A stretch of DNA of 5,217 nucleotides from Selenomonas sp. AE3005 (GCF_905233635.1 NZ_CAJODG010000087.1:1-5217), one strand, 5' to 3'. Counted from the first letter of the stretch, positions 1 through 5,217 are shown. Numbers and translations are program-made. Notes: generated by a model from the letters alone, not told the origin.

Positions 1-424
1 CGCCCATATTGATTTTGGCCACCATCTTCGGCTCCTCACCTGTCCGCGCTAATCCTGCCGCCACGGTAAAAGCCATCGCACAATACACCGGATGAAAGAA
101 CGCCGGCAGCACGCGCACCGCCAAGAGCACATAGAAACTTTCGGCAAAGACAGCAATCACATTGCAAAGGGTAAATAAGCCCAAAATAAAGACCATAACA
201 TGCTTGCGGTTAAACCTCGACAGCAAAAGCGGCATGGTCGGCCCGGCCACCGCTACGCCCAAAGCAAACAAGCTGATAAGCCAGCCGGCCTGCACCACAC
301 TGACCTGATAGTATTCCGCTATATAGGGCAAAATCCCGATAAAGCCCATTTCGGTATTGAGAATGCCAAATACCCCCGTAGCCAGAATAAGCAGCATTAC
401 GTTTTTATTTATATTCCGTTCCAT
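1..424 (-). CDS. MFS efflux transporter, DHA1 (AraJ/YdhP-like) type, N-terminal part, cut by window edge
   Basis: This is the N-terminal 141 codons of a major facilitator inner-membrane transporter, read on the minus strand from ATG at 424 and open to the left edge. The translation begins MERNINKNVMLLILATGVFG. Four hydrophobic spans are visible at about residues 8-33, 44-65, 75-94 and 97-124. Residues 23-33 (NTEMGFIGILP) and the ALGVAVAGP stretch (54-62) resemble the start of proton-driven drug/sugar efflux pumps of the AraJ/YdhP group. SRFNRKHVM (69-77) matches the motif A loop between TM2 and TM3, and R104 in TM4 is the usual conserved arginine. An AAGGAGGAG ribosome binding site lies at 434-442, 9 nt before the ATG, which fixes the start. 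The gene is divergent from a LysR-type regulator and is its likely target. The substrate cannot be read from the sequence. Family confidence is high; substrate is unknown. Confidence 0.88.
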   Translation of the reverse strand, partial: MERNINKNVMLLILATGVFGILNTEMGFIGILPYIAEYYQVSVVQAGWLISLFALGVAVAGPTMPLLLSRFNRKHVMVFILGLFTLCNVIAVFAESFYVLLAVRVLPAFFHPVYCAMAFTVAAGLARTGEEPKMVAKINMG

Positions 425-450
425 AGCCTCACGCTCCTCCTTTTCTTTAT

Positions 451-480
451 ATTATAAAATCAGCGGCATCTAAATACCAA
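451..480 (-). promoter_or_regulatory. Putative promoter of the divergent MFS gene
   Basis: On the minus strand a consensus -10 box TATAAT lies at 451-456. A weak -35 TTGGTA (4 of 6 matches) lies at 475-480, with an 18-bp spacer. The predicted start, near 444, leaves a short leader containing the ribosome binding site. A weak -35 combined with an upstream LysR-type dyad centred about 66 bp from that start is the usual geometry of an activator-dependent LysR target promoter. The hexamers are seen; activation is inferred. Confidence 0.6.
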
Positions 481-491
481 TACTTATAGAA

Positions 492-528
492 AATGCGAAT
501 CTATGCTTTACGGTAATAGATTTGCGTT
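492..528. promoter_or_regulatory. LysR-type operator (T-N11-A dyad) in divergent spacer
   Basis: A perfect 7-bp dyad, AATCTAT at 498-504 and ATAGATT at 516-522, is separated by 11 bp. This gives the T-N11-A core of LysR-family recognition sites. The symmetry extends outward imperfectly to 492-504 against 516-528 (11 of 13 positions pair). A second, looser pair, ATAGA 486-490 with TCTAT 500-504, lies on the MFS side and could be part of an activation site. The dyad overlaps the -35/-10 region of the lysR promoter, which suggests autorepression. It sits upstream of the MFS promoter, which suggests activation there. Confidence 0.75.
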
Positions 529-535
529 CTATAAT
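507..535 (+). promoter_or_regulatory. Putative promoter of the LysR-type gene
   Basis: A perfect -10 box TATAAT lies at 530-535 and a partial -35 TTTACG at 507-512, with a 17-bp spacer. The right arm of the LysR-type dyad lies inside the spacer, so bound regulator should block polymerase. The leader to the ATG at 562 is about 20 nt and carries AAAGGAG at 546-552. Confidence 0.62.
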
Positions 536-561
536 AAAGAAAAACAAAGGAGCTGATTGCG

Positions 562-1455
562 ATGGAATTGCGTGTTCTCAACTACTTTCTGACCGTTGCC
601 CGTGAGGAAAGTTTTTCCCGGGCGGCGGAAAAGCTGCACCTCTCTCAGCCGACCCTGTCCCGGCAGTTAAAGGACTTGGAGGATGAATTTGGCAAGCAGC
701 TGCTGATTCGTGAGCCGCGCCGCATTCTCCTGACCGATGACGGACAGCTCTTACGCCGCCGTGCCGAAGAAATTCTTTCTTTGGTGGAAAAAACCGAAGG
801 CGAACTTCTGAGCAGCAGTGAAGATATCAGCGGCGATATCCGTATCGGTGCCGGAGAATCCATACATTTCGGCCTTATCATGAAAGCCGCCCGTCAGCTG
901 CAAAAAGAGCATCCCCGCATCCGCTTTCATATCGTGACGGGTGATGGCAGCACCACCCTCACCCGTCTGGAGCGCGGCCTTATCGACTTTGCCTTTGTCT
1001 ATGGCCGGCTTGACCCTGCCAAATATCAGGAACTAGCCCTGCCCGTCCGCGACCAGTGGGTGCTGTTCCTGCGCAAGGATGATGAACTGGCTAAACAGAA
1101 AACCATCAAGGCCAGTGACCTCTGGCTGCGTCCCCTGCTCTTTTCCCGGCAAACCTTATCTCCCAGCACCCACGGAGACGAACTGTTAAGCTGGCTGCAA
1201 AAACCGCTGGACGAGCTGCATGTTGCCGGTTCCTATACCCTGCTCTATAATGCAACCTTGATGGTCAAAGAGGGCTTAGGTTATGCCATCTCCTTTGACC
1301 AGCTCATAAACACCAAAGGCACCGAACTCTGTACCCGCCCCTTGGAGCCGCCCATCTACACCGAACCATCCATTGCCTGGAAAAAGAATCAGGTCTTTTC
1401 CAAAGCCTCCCGGCTGTTCCTGCAAACTCTGCAGGAAAAATTTGCCATAAAATAA
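562..1455 (+). CDS. LysR-family transcriptional regulator
   Basis: This is a cytoplasmic DNA-binding regulator of 297 aa, the usual length for the family. Residues 1-60 form the LysR winged helix-turn-helix: VLNYFLTVAREESFSRAAEK leads into LHLSQPTLSRQLKDLED (25-41), with the typical S-x-A-A-x-x-L-x-x-S-Q-P-x-L-S-R-x-x-x-x-L-E pattern. A linker helix runs from about 60 to 88. A periplasmic-binding-protein-like effector domain follows from about 91 to 295 (it begins SGDIRIGAGES). ATG at 562 is preceded by AAAGGAG at 546-552, 9 nt upstream, and the family N-terminus begins right there. The gene is divergent from an MFS efflux gene and shares a T-N11-A operator with it. It therefore probably activates that pump in response to a small ligand and represses itself. 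The ligand is unknown. The stop codon abuts a hairpin at 1456. Confidence 0.95.
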   Translation: MELRVLNYFLTVAREESFSRAAEKLHLSQPTLSRQLKDLEDEFGKQLLIREPRRILLTDDGQLLRRRAEEILSLVEKTEGELLSSSEDISGDIRIGAGESIHFGLIMKAARQLQKEHPRIRFHIVTGDGSTTLTRLERGLIDFAFVYGRLDPAKYQELALPVRDQWVLFLRKDDELAKQKTIKASDLWLRPLLFSRQTLSPSTHGDELLSWLQKPLDELHVAGSYTLLYNATLMVKEGLGYAISFDQLINTKGTELCTRPLEPPIYTEPSIAWKKNQVFSKASRLFLQTLQEKFAIK

Positions 1456-1475
1456 GGAGGGCTTGACAGCCCTCC
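1446..1475 (-). terminator. Intrinsic terminator, best oriented for minus-strand transcripts
   Basis: GGAGGGCT at 1456-1463 and AGCCCTCC at 1468-1475 form a perfect 8-bp GC-rich stem with a 4-nt loop. Read on the minus strand, the stem is followed at once by TTATTTTAT (1455-1447), a fair U-tract. Read on the plus strand, it is followed by CAGTAAAACAG, with no U-tract. It therefore suits termination of transcription arriving from the DUF362 gene, and its U-tract overlaps the last codons of the lysR gene. It may still stop or protect the 3' end of the lysR mRNA, since the hairpin begins 1 nt after that stop codon. Confidence 0.65.
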
Positions 1476-1525
1476 CAGTAAAACAGCAGTGATATAAAAC
1501 TTTACTCGCTTAACGAAAATCATAT

Positions 1526-1645
1526 TATAACGCCATTGTTCCAGTTTTGCCATAGGCAAAACTTCCTCTTGGCGTTTCAACGAGGCGAGAGATATGCTCG
1601 CCGCCTGTTTTGGTATTCGTGCCCCCACCTGCTGGCCTCGTTATA
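1526..1645. repeat. Structured palindromic intergenic element (MITE/REP-like candidate)
   Basis: The 209-bp gap between the convergent lysR and DUF362 genes contains a nested set of inverted repeats. The ends, TATAACG at 1526-1532 and CGTTATA at 1639-1645, are perfect 7-bp terminal inverted repeats. Inside, AACGCCA 1529-1535 pairs with TGGCGTT 1570-1576 and encloses a perfect 8-bp hairpin (GTTTTGCC 1544-1551, GGCAAAAC 1555-1562). AACGAGGC 1579-1586 pairs with GCCTCGTT 1635-1642 and encloses GGCGAG 1584-1589 / CTCGCC 1597-1602. The innermost pairing overlaps the outer stem, so alternative folds are possible. No transposase and no clear target-site duplication are visible. It could be a small mobile repeat, a REP/BIME-type element, or a structured 3' UTR. 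The pairings are seen; the class is inferred. Confidence 0.55.
1544..1562. other. Perfect 8-bp hairpin with 3-nt loop, possible lysR 3' terminator
   Basis: GTTTTGCC, loop ATA, GGCAAAAC. On the plus strand it is followed by TTCCTCTT, a weak pyrimidine tail, so it could end the lysR transcript about 90 nt after its stop codon. On the minus strand no U-tract follows. It is also the core of the left half of the palindromic element around it. Confidence 0.4.
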
Positions 1646-1664
1646 GTGCTTTGACGCTGCAGCC

Positions 1665-2792
1665 TTAATTGCCGTCAGGCACCCAGGTTCCCTTAATGCC
1701 CTTAACCGCCTCTTGGGCATTGATGACCTTATCACCATTATCAATATCAATCAACTGATAGCGGTCACAGCCCATTCCCATTTCCTTCATATAGGAAAGC
1801 TGGCGCAGGCTGTGGCGTGATTCCATGCGCTCAACCAAATCTTTTTTGCTTTCTGCCGGCAAGGCATAAACACAGTCCACACAAGCCTGGTCTGCCGCCA
1901 GAATATCAACTGACGCTACAATACCGATATCCGGCGTAACCACGGGCTTGGCTGAAGTCCCGGCACAGTCGCAGTCCACGCTCATATTCCGCATGACATT
2001 AATAAAGGCAATTTTATCCTTGAAATGGGAGACTGTTGCCTGCGTGGATTCGGTCATGCGTTCCATAAACTCTTCCTGCGTAATCCCCCACTGGCTGCCA
2101 CTGTCACCGGCATGAATCATCTTCTTGCCGATTTTGCCATCAGCACAGCCAATGCCGATATTCTTGTTGGAACCGCCGAAGCCGCCCATGGTATGTCCCT
2201 TGAAATGCGTCAATGCGAGGAAGGAATCGTAATTTAACATATCCTTGCCCACACTCATTTCCGTGAACCACTTGCCATGGGGCACCGGCAGCATGGCCGT
2301 GCCATGTTCATCGGTAATATCCACCGTGGTAAAATCTGCCCAGCCATTGGTCTTTAGCGTTTCGCGATGTTTTTCCGTGGTATCCCGGCCACCGCCGTAA
2401 TAAGTATTTGTCTCGATAATCTTCGCCCCAGGCAGTTTATCGGCCATGAGTTTCTTAACCCACGGACGCGGAATAATATTAGGGCCATGCGGCTCACCGG
2501 TATGCAGTTTAATGGCCACTTTACCGCCTAAGTTTGCCTTCAACCGGTCATATATTTTGAGCAGGCCTGCCGCTGACAGGTCACGGGTAAAATACACCAC
2601 CGCCTCAGCACCACTGCGCTCATTATACGGTACGTAATGCTCACCGCCTGTGCCGGCAACTTTTTCTTTTGTTTTTACCGGCTGTTTAGCATTTTCATCA
2701 GCAGCCAAAGCGCCGCAACCCGGCAAAGCCGCTAAAGCAATAGCTGTACCTGCCAGTTTTACGAACCGGCGTCGTGAAATCCCCTTATTCAT
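1665..2792 (-). CDS. DUF362 domain protein, Tat-exported, possibly a lipoprotein
   Basis: This is a 375-aa protein of the DUF362 family, which has no settled biochemical role; relatives often carry ferredoxin-type Fe-S domains. The N-terminus holds a twin-arginine motif SRRRFVK (6-12), a hydrophobic stretch (13-24) and LPGC (23-26), a possible lipobox with C26. ALA at 28-30 is an alternative signal peptidase I site. Export of the folded protein to the envelope is therefore likely. The DUF362 body spans about 63-350. Recognisable blocks are KVAIKLHTGEPHG (91-103), NTYYGGGRDTTEKH (129-142), LTHFKGHTMGGFGGSNKNIG (194-213) with GCADGK following, and cysteines C216, C274, C276, C304, C307 and C342. 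There is no CxxCxxCxxxC ferredoxin module, unlike many relatives. ATG at 2792 has AAGGAGG at 2800-2806, 7 nt upstream. It is monocistronic here, from a MerR-type promoter. A redox or metal/cofactor role is inference. Confidence 0.9.
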   Translation of the reverse strand: MNKGISRRRFVKLAGTAIALAALPGCGALAADENAKQPVKTKEKVAGTGGEHYVPYNERSGAEAVVYFTRDLSAAGLLKIYDRLKANLGGKVAIKLHTGEPHGPNIIPRPWVKKLMADKLPGAKIIETNTYYGGGRDTTEKHRETLKTNGWADFTTVDITDEHGTAMLPVPHGKWFTEMSVGKDMLNYDSFLALTHFKGHTMGGFGGSNKNIGIGCADGKIGKKMIHAGDSGSQWGITQEEFMERMTESTQATVSHFKDKIAFINVMRNMSVDCDCAGTSAKPVVTPDIGIVASVDILAADQACVDCVYALPAESKKDLVERMESRHSLRQLSYMKEMGMGCDRYQLIDIDNGDKVINAQEAVKGIKGTWVPDGN

Positions 2793-2825
2793 GCAAAAAC
2801 CTCCTTATATAGCACCTTTTTAAAT

Positions 2826-2856
2826 ATTTTAGCACCTGGAGTAAACTCTAAGTCAA
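2826..2856 (-). promoter_or_regulatory. MerR-type promoter and operator of the DUF362 gene (19-bp spacer)
   Basis: On the minus strand, -35 TTGACT lies at 2851-2856 and -10 TAAAAT at 2826-2831. The 19-bp spacer is the over-long spacing typical of promoters activated by MerR-family regulators, which untwist the DNA. Inside it lies a dyad, CTTAGAGT-TT-ACTCCAGG on the minus strand (2835-2852), whose arms match at 6 of 8 positions. This resembles sites of the NmlR/AdhR-like MerR branch that responds to aldehydes or electrophiles. The predicted start near 2819 leaves a leader of about 27 nt. No merR gene is in the window, so the regulator would act from elsewhere. Confidence 0.72.
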
Positions 2857-2896
2857 CAAAAAATTTTCTACCTGACCAGGGGATATCTTTTGACTG

Positions 2897-4057
2897 TCAC
2901 CCCTGCCTAAACCTATGGGCAAAGTAACAGACAGCAGCCACTGCAATGACGCCGGTGCAAATCACGCTGTACATAAACGTATAGCCATAAGCAGCCGCAG
3001 CCAGCCCTAACAGGCCAGCCGCAAGCCCGACACTAATATCCAGCGACCAAAAATACGTTGCGGTAGCCACACCACTGCGTGACAGCGGTGCGCTCTGAAT
3101 AGCGAGCGTCTGGAACGCCGGACTCAATGCGCCAAAACCGGTACCGAGAACTGCCGCCGACAGCAGCAGCCCCGTCATAGTCGAAATCTGACCGAAAAGT
3201 ATCATTCCCAAAGCAAAACACAGGAACCCCGGATATATCGTATAATCCGGCCCTTTGGTATCAAATATCCGTCCCACAATAGGCCGCGACAGTACAATCA
3301 CAGCGGCAAATACAGCAAAGAACAGACTCGTTTCCTGTTGCAAGCCCAAAGATTTAGCATAAAGGGGAATAAAGGTAAGAACACCGCCGTACGCGAAGAA
3401 TACCAGACCACCAATAGACGACATAATCACGGACTTGCGTTCAATAAAATCATGGATACTGATACCCTGCCGCTGCTTTTTAGCTGGCATAATAACTCTA
3501 TCCGGCAAGCGCCGATGATTTGCTGCCCAAAACGTAAATACAGCCAGCAGCACCATAAAGGGGAAAAATAATGCAGCGCCCCAGCTGCCGATAATCACCA
3601 GTCCCAGCAAGGGGCCAACAACCATAGCCAGATTGGTGGTCAAGGCGAAATAGCCAATTCCTTCACCTTTGCGTTCCGCCGGCAGAACCATAGCCGCCAT
3701 CGCTGCAGCCGCCGTAGTCGCCAACGCAAAAATCATGCCGTGCAGCAGCCGCAAACTATAAATCCCTGTAAGTGACTGGAAAAAATTAAATCCCAGCATG
3801 ATAAGACCTAAACAAAGCGTAGCCACAAACATCAGCGAGCGTTTGTTCACACTGTCGATAAGTCTGCCAGCCAACGGACGGCAGACCACAGTTCCAATCT
3901 GGAAAAACGTCATCGCCATACCGGCTTCCAGTTCGCCGCCCTGTAAATCATCCATAATAAAAATCGGTAAAGCTGCAATCATAATATACTGGCTCATAAA
4001 TACCAGAAAATTGCAGCCTCCCATACTTATAAATTCCGGTGTCCAAAGTCTGTTCAT
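2897..4057 (-). CDS. MFS transporter, 12-TM drug-efflux (DHA1/YwoG-like) type
   Basis: This is a 386-aa inner-membrane major facilitator, a full-length size for a 12-helix proton antiporter. Motif A is at 61-75 (PLAGRLIDSVNKRSL), with a second-half copy at 258-269 (RPIVGRIFDTKG). The motif B arginine is R103 in SLRLLHG. A motif C-like stretch, GYFALTTNLAMVVGPLLG (135-152), marks the exporter branch of the superfamily. A charged cytoplasmic loop (about 180-207) separates the two six-helix halves. The ATG is the last part of the upstream marR gene: the two share ATGA at 4054-4057. This implies translational coupling, and the only nearby ribosome binding site, GAGG at 4071-4074, is rather far (13 nt). 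Pairing with a MarR-type repressor suggests export of a toxic, aromatic or antibiotic-like compound that is also the regulator's ligand. The substrate is unknown. No strong terminator follows the stop at 2897. Confidence 0.92.
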   Translation of the reverse strand: MNRLWTPEFISMGGCNFLVFMSQYIMIAALPIFIMDDLQGGELEAGMAMTFFQIGTVVCRPLAGRLIDSVNKRSLMFVATLCLGLIMLGFNFFQSLTGIYSLRLLHGMIFALATTAAAAMAAMVLPAERKGEGIGYFALTTNLAMVVGPLLGLVIIGSWGAALFFPFMVLLAVFTFWAANHRRLPDRVIMPAKKQRQGISIHDFIERKSVIMSSIGGLVFFAYGGVLTFIPLYAKSLGLQQETSLFFAVFAAVIVLSRPIVGRIFDTKGPDYTIYPGFLCFALGMILFGQISTMTGLLLSAAVLGTGFGALSPAFQTLAIQSAPLSRSGVATATYFWSLDISVGLAAGLLGLAAAAYGYTFMYSVICTGVIAVAAVCYFAHRFRQG

Positions 4058-4482
4058 TCGCGAATCATTTCCTCTATCTGTAATAACATCTTCTTCATAC
4101 TAACCGTATCAGCCTCTCCTAGTTTCTCCTCCAGCTGCCGGTTTTCCTGTTCATCAGCTGCTGCCAGTTTATCCACCAGCAGCTGTCCAGCTTTCGTCAG
4201 CTGCAGTAAAAAAGCCCTCCGATCAGATGGATTGAGATCCCTTTTTACATAATCTTTCTTTATCAGCCGGTCCACAATAGCTTTGACTGTATTAGGGTCT
4301 CTTTTCATCTGCGCCGACAATTCTTTTTGGCTGATATCCGGGATCTCGGCTAATATCTTCATCGCTACCCACTGCTCTACCGTCAGCCCATAGGGGCTGA
4401 ATTTTTTTTTGATATGGCGGTGAACTTTTCTGGCCGTTCGGCATATCAGATAGCCCAGTGTATCATCAATCCGCATTGTCAT
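4054..4482 (-). CDS. MarR-family transcriptional regulator
   Basis: This is a 142-aa winged-helix regulator, standard length for MarR proteins, which act as dimers and release DNA on binding small phenolic or other ligands, or on oxidation. The dimerisation helices are at about 1-30 and 105-142. The winged HTH covers about 32-100: LTVEQWVAMKILAEIPDISQ (33-52), recognition helix DPNTVKAIVDRLIKKDYV (62-79), and the wing with the family signature SDRRAFLLQLT (86-96). ATG at 4482 has AAAGGAG at 4490-4496 (7 nt). A second in-frame ATG two codons later is too far from it to be preferred. The only cysteine is C14, near the N-terminus, so thiol sensing is possible but not shown. The gene leads a two-gene operon with an MFS exporter. 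Its promoter is covered by two matching palindromes, so it very likely represses its own operon. Confidence 0.95.
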   Translation of the reverse strand: MTMRIDDTLGYLICRTARKVHRHIKKKFSPYGLTVEQWVAMKILAEIPDISQKELSAQMKRDPNTVKAIVDRLIKKDYVKRDLNPSDRRAFLLQLTKAGQLLVDKLAAADEQENRQLEEKLGEADTVSMKKMLLQIEEMIRE

Positions 4483-4507
4483 TTTCCTGCTCCTTTAGCA
4501 ATAAAAT

Positions 4508-4523
4508 AATACGTTAACGTATT
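4508..4523. promoter_or_regulatory. MarR operator 1 (perfect 16-bp palindrome)
   Basis: AATACGTTAACGTATT is a perfect 16-bp palindrome lying over the predicted transcription start of the marR-MFS operon, 12 bp upstream of the AAAGGAG site. Its length and AT-rich ends are usual for MarR dimer sites. Binding would block initiation. Confidence 0.78.
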
Positions 4524-4525
4524 TA

Positions 4526-4554
4526 ATATTAGTACGCTAACGTATTATTGTCAA
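4526..4554 (-). promoter_or_regulatory. Promoter of the marR-MFS operon
   Basis: On the minus strand, a perfect -35 TTGACA lies at 4549-4554 and a -10-like TAATAT at 4526-4531, separated by 17 bp. The predicted start near 4519 falls inside the proximal palindrome. A strong -35 combined with operators in the spacer and over the start site is typical of a repressed promoter. Confidence 0.7.
4530..4547. promoter_or_regulatory. MarR operator 2 (imperfect copy between -35 and -10)
   Basis: TACGCTAACGTATT at 4533-4546 repeats operator 1 with a single change (C for T at 4537), so 13 of 14 bases agree in direct orientation. Centre-to-centre spacing is 23 bp, a little over two helical turns, so two dimers would sit on nearly the same face. 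It fills the spacer between the -35 and -10 boxes. Confidence 0.75.
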
Positions 4555-4559
4555 TACCG

Positions 4560-5217
4560 CTATTTTTTCTCCGACCGTAATTGTAACATTTTAAGCAGCA
4601 ATGCCCCCAGTATCACATACATGCCCCATATCGCCAGCAACAGGCCAACGTATACTATGGCCGGTTCACCTGTGGCTGGGGTGGCAAAGATATGTTTCAT
4701 CAACAGCCGGTCACCCACGCGGTCAAGGCAGGAACCATATATTCCGCCTGCGGTTGCCAGCAGGGCCAGCAACACTTTTAATGACCGTGATACCGGCCAG
4801 GGCAAATGCCATTTTTCGCGCCAGCCCTTAAAGTGCAAGCCCCAATGCAGACCCATGAGAATTAGCAAAGCATACGGCAGGGACACATGCAGCTGATGAA
4901 TCAGAATACTGCGCTGAATATCCAGCGGCATTATATCCTTAAACAAATGATTGGAAATCCCGGAACCAGCCCCGACCATTACCAACAGCACTATAAGCAG
5001 CAAAATATCAACCACTGTACCGATAATGCGAAGCATCGTCCAGCGCCCGCGTTTAAGTGAAGCAAACCATTGCCGGTTCTGGCCGATATGAATCAGCACC
5101 AATACCAGCCACATAATCCCCAGCACCTCGTGCAGTACCTTGGGCACATAATGGAAGCACATAATGGGCAAAAACAGCAACGGCAAAAGTGCCGTCACTG
5201 TCATGCGAAAATTTATC
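4560..5217 (-). CDS. DUF4405-type multi-histidine membrane protein, start beyond window edge
   Basis: This is an integral membrane protein with four to six hydrophobic spans (about residues 3-21, 27-42, 58-78, 107-124, 141-158 and 183-205, numbered from the ATG at 5204). The HEVLGIMWLVLVLIHI block (25-40) and the HQLHVSLPYALLILMGLHWGLH block (103-124) resemble DUF4405 proteins, which look like small cytochrome b/b561-type membrane anchors. H25, H39, H103, H106, H120 and H124 are candidates for heme or metal ligands. The ATG at 5204 has no ribosome binding site (GATAAATTTTCGC precedes it), and the frame stays open to the edge, reading I-N-F-R before M. Family members usually have a short N-terminal stretch of this kind, so the real start is probably a few codons outside the window. 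It ends at TAG 4560-4562, 77 bp before marR, which has its own promoter. An electron-transfer role is inferred. Confidence 0.75.
   Translation of the reverse strand, partial: INFRMTVTALLPLLFLPIMCFHYVPKVLHEVLGIMWLVLVLIHIGQNRQWFASLKRGRWTMLRIIGTVVDILLLIVLLVMVGAGSGISNHLFKDIMPLDIQRSILIHQLHVSLPYALLILMGLHWGLHFKGWREKWHLPWPVSRSLKVLLALLATAGGIYGSCLDRVGDRLLMKHIFATPATGEPAIVYVGLLLAIWGMYVILGALLLKMLQLRSEKK

Noticed and set aside
200..457. 85-codon plus-strand open frame
   Set aside because: It lies opposite the MFS N-terminal coding region, whose translation is clearly a transporter, and its composition is not protein-like.
425..561. Riboswitch or attenuator in the lysR/MFS spacer
   Set aside because: Both predicted leaders are about 20 nt, and the symmetry is explained by a LysR operator on DNA.
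1389..1628. 79-codon minus-strand open frame from GTG, crossing the palindromic element and the lysR 3' end
   Set aside because: It has a weak start, crosses the terminator stem and runs antisense into the lysR coding end. It looks like a by-product of the repeat, not a gene.
2858..2905. Possible terminator of the exporter gene: CAGGGG 2877-2882 with CCCCTG 2900-2905, then a T-run on the minus strand at 2858-2863
   Set aside because: The stem is only 6 bp with a 17-nt loop, and the T-run is 13 nt beyond the stem. It is too weak to call, and the DUF362 promoter occupies the same stretch.
4621..4896. 91-codon plus-strand open frame opposite the DUF4405 gene
   Set aside because: It is a shadow of the membrane-protein coding strand, with no ribosome binding site or recognisable domain.
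1..5217. CRISPR array, tRNA, phage or transposase genes
   Set aside because: No regularly spaced direct repeats, cloverleaf-like sequence or recombinase/transposase motifs were seen on either strand.

Overview
The window looks like a piece of a chromosome from an anaerobic, Gram-negative-type Firmicute (Negativicutes; a Selenomonas, Mitsuokella or Megamonas relative is my best guess). The reasons are strong AAGGAGG-type ribosome binding sites, near-consensus sigma-70/sigma-A promoters in AT-rich spacers, moderately GC-balanced coding DNA, and a Tat-exported DUF362 protein. This placement is inference; no rRNA or other marker gene is present.

Layout. (1) Positions 1-424, minus strand: the first 141 codons of a drug/sugar-efflux type MFS transporter, cut by the left edge. 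(2) Positions 425-561: a divergent control region with a strong LysR-type dyad (AATCTAT-N11-ATAGATT) between two outward-facing promoters. (3) Positions 562-1455, plus strand: the LysR-family regulator that probably uses this site. (4) Positions 1456-1664: a convergent gap with a terminator hairpin and a roughly 120-bp nested palindromic element with small terminal inverted repeats. (5) Positions 1665-2792, minus strand: a DUF362 protein with a twin-arginine signal and possible lipobox, transcribed from a promoter with the 19-bp spacer and internal dyad typical of MerR-family control. (6) Positions 2897-4482, minus strand: a two-gene operon, marR-type regulator then MFS exporter, overlapping by ATGA and preceded by two MarR-like palindromes over its promoter. 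(7) Positions 4560-5217, minus strand: a DUF4405 multi-histidine membrane protein that runs off the right edge; its true start probably lies outside the window.

How it fits together. There are two separate transporter-plus-regulator units (LysR/MFS divergent, MarR/MFS operon) flanking a redox-type exported protein with its own MerR-like promoter. This reads as an accessory stress/efflux neighbourhood: efflux pumps under ligand-sensing regulators, with possible electron-transfer or metal/cofactor proteins (DUF362, DUF4405) at the envelope. All gene products belong to known families. I see no CRISPR array, tRNA, rRNA, transposase or clearly new multi-gene system. The most informative signals are the three regulatory regions and the structured intergenic repeat.
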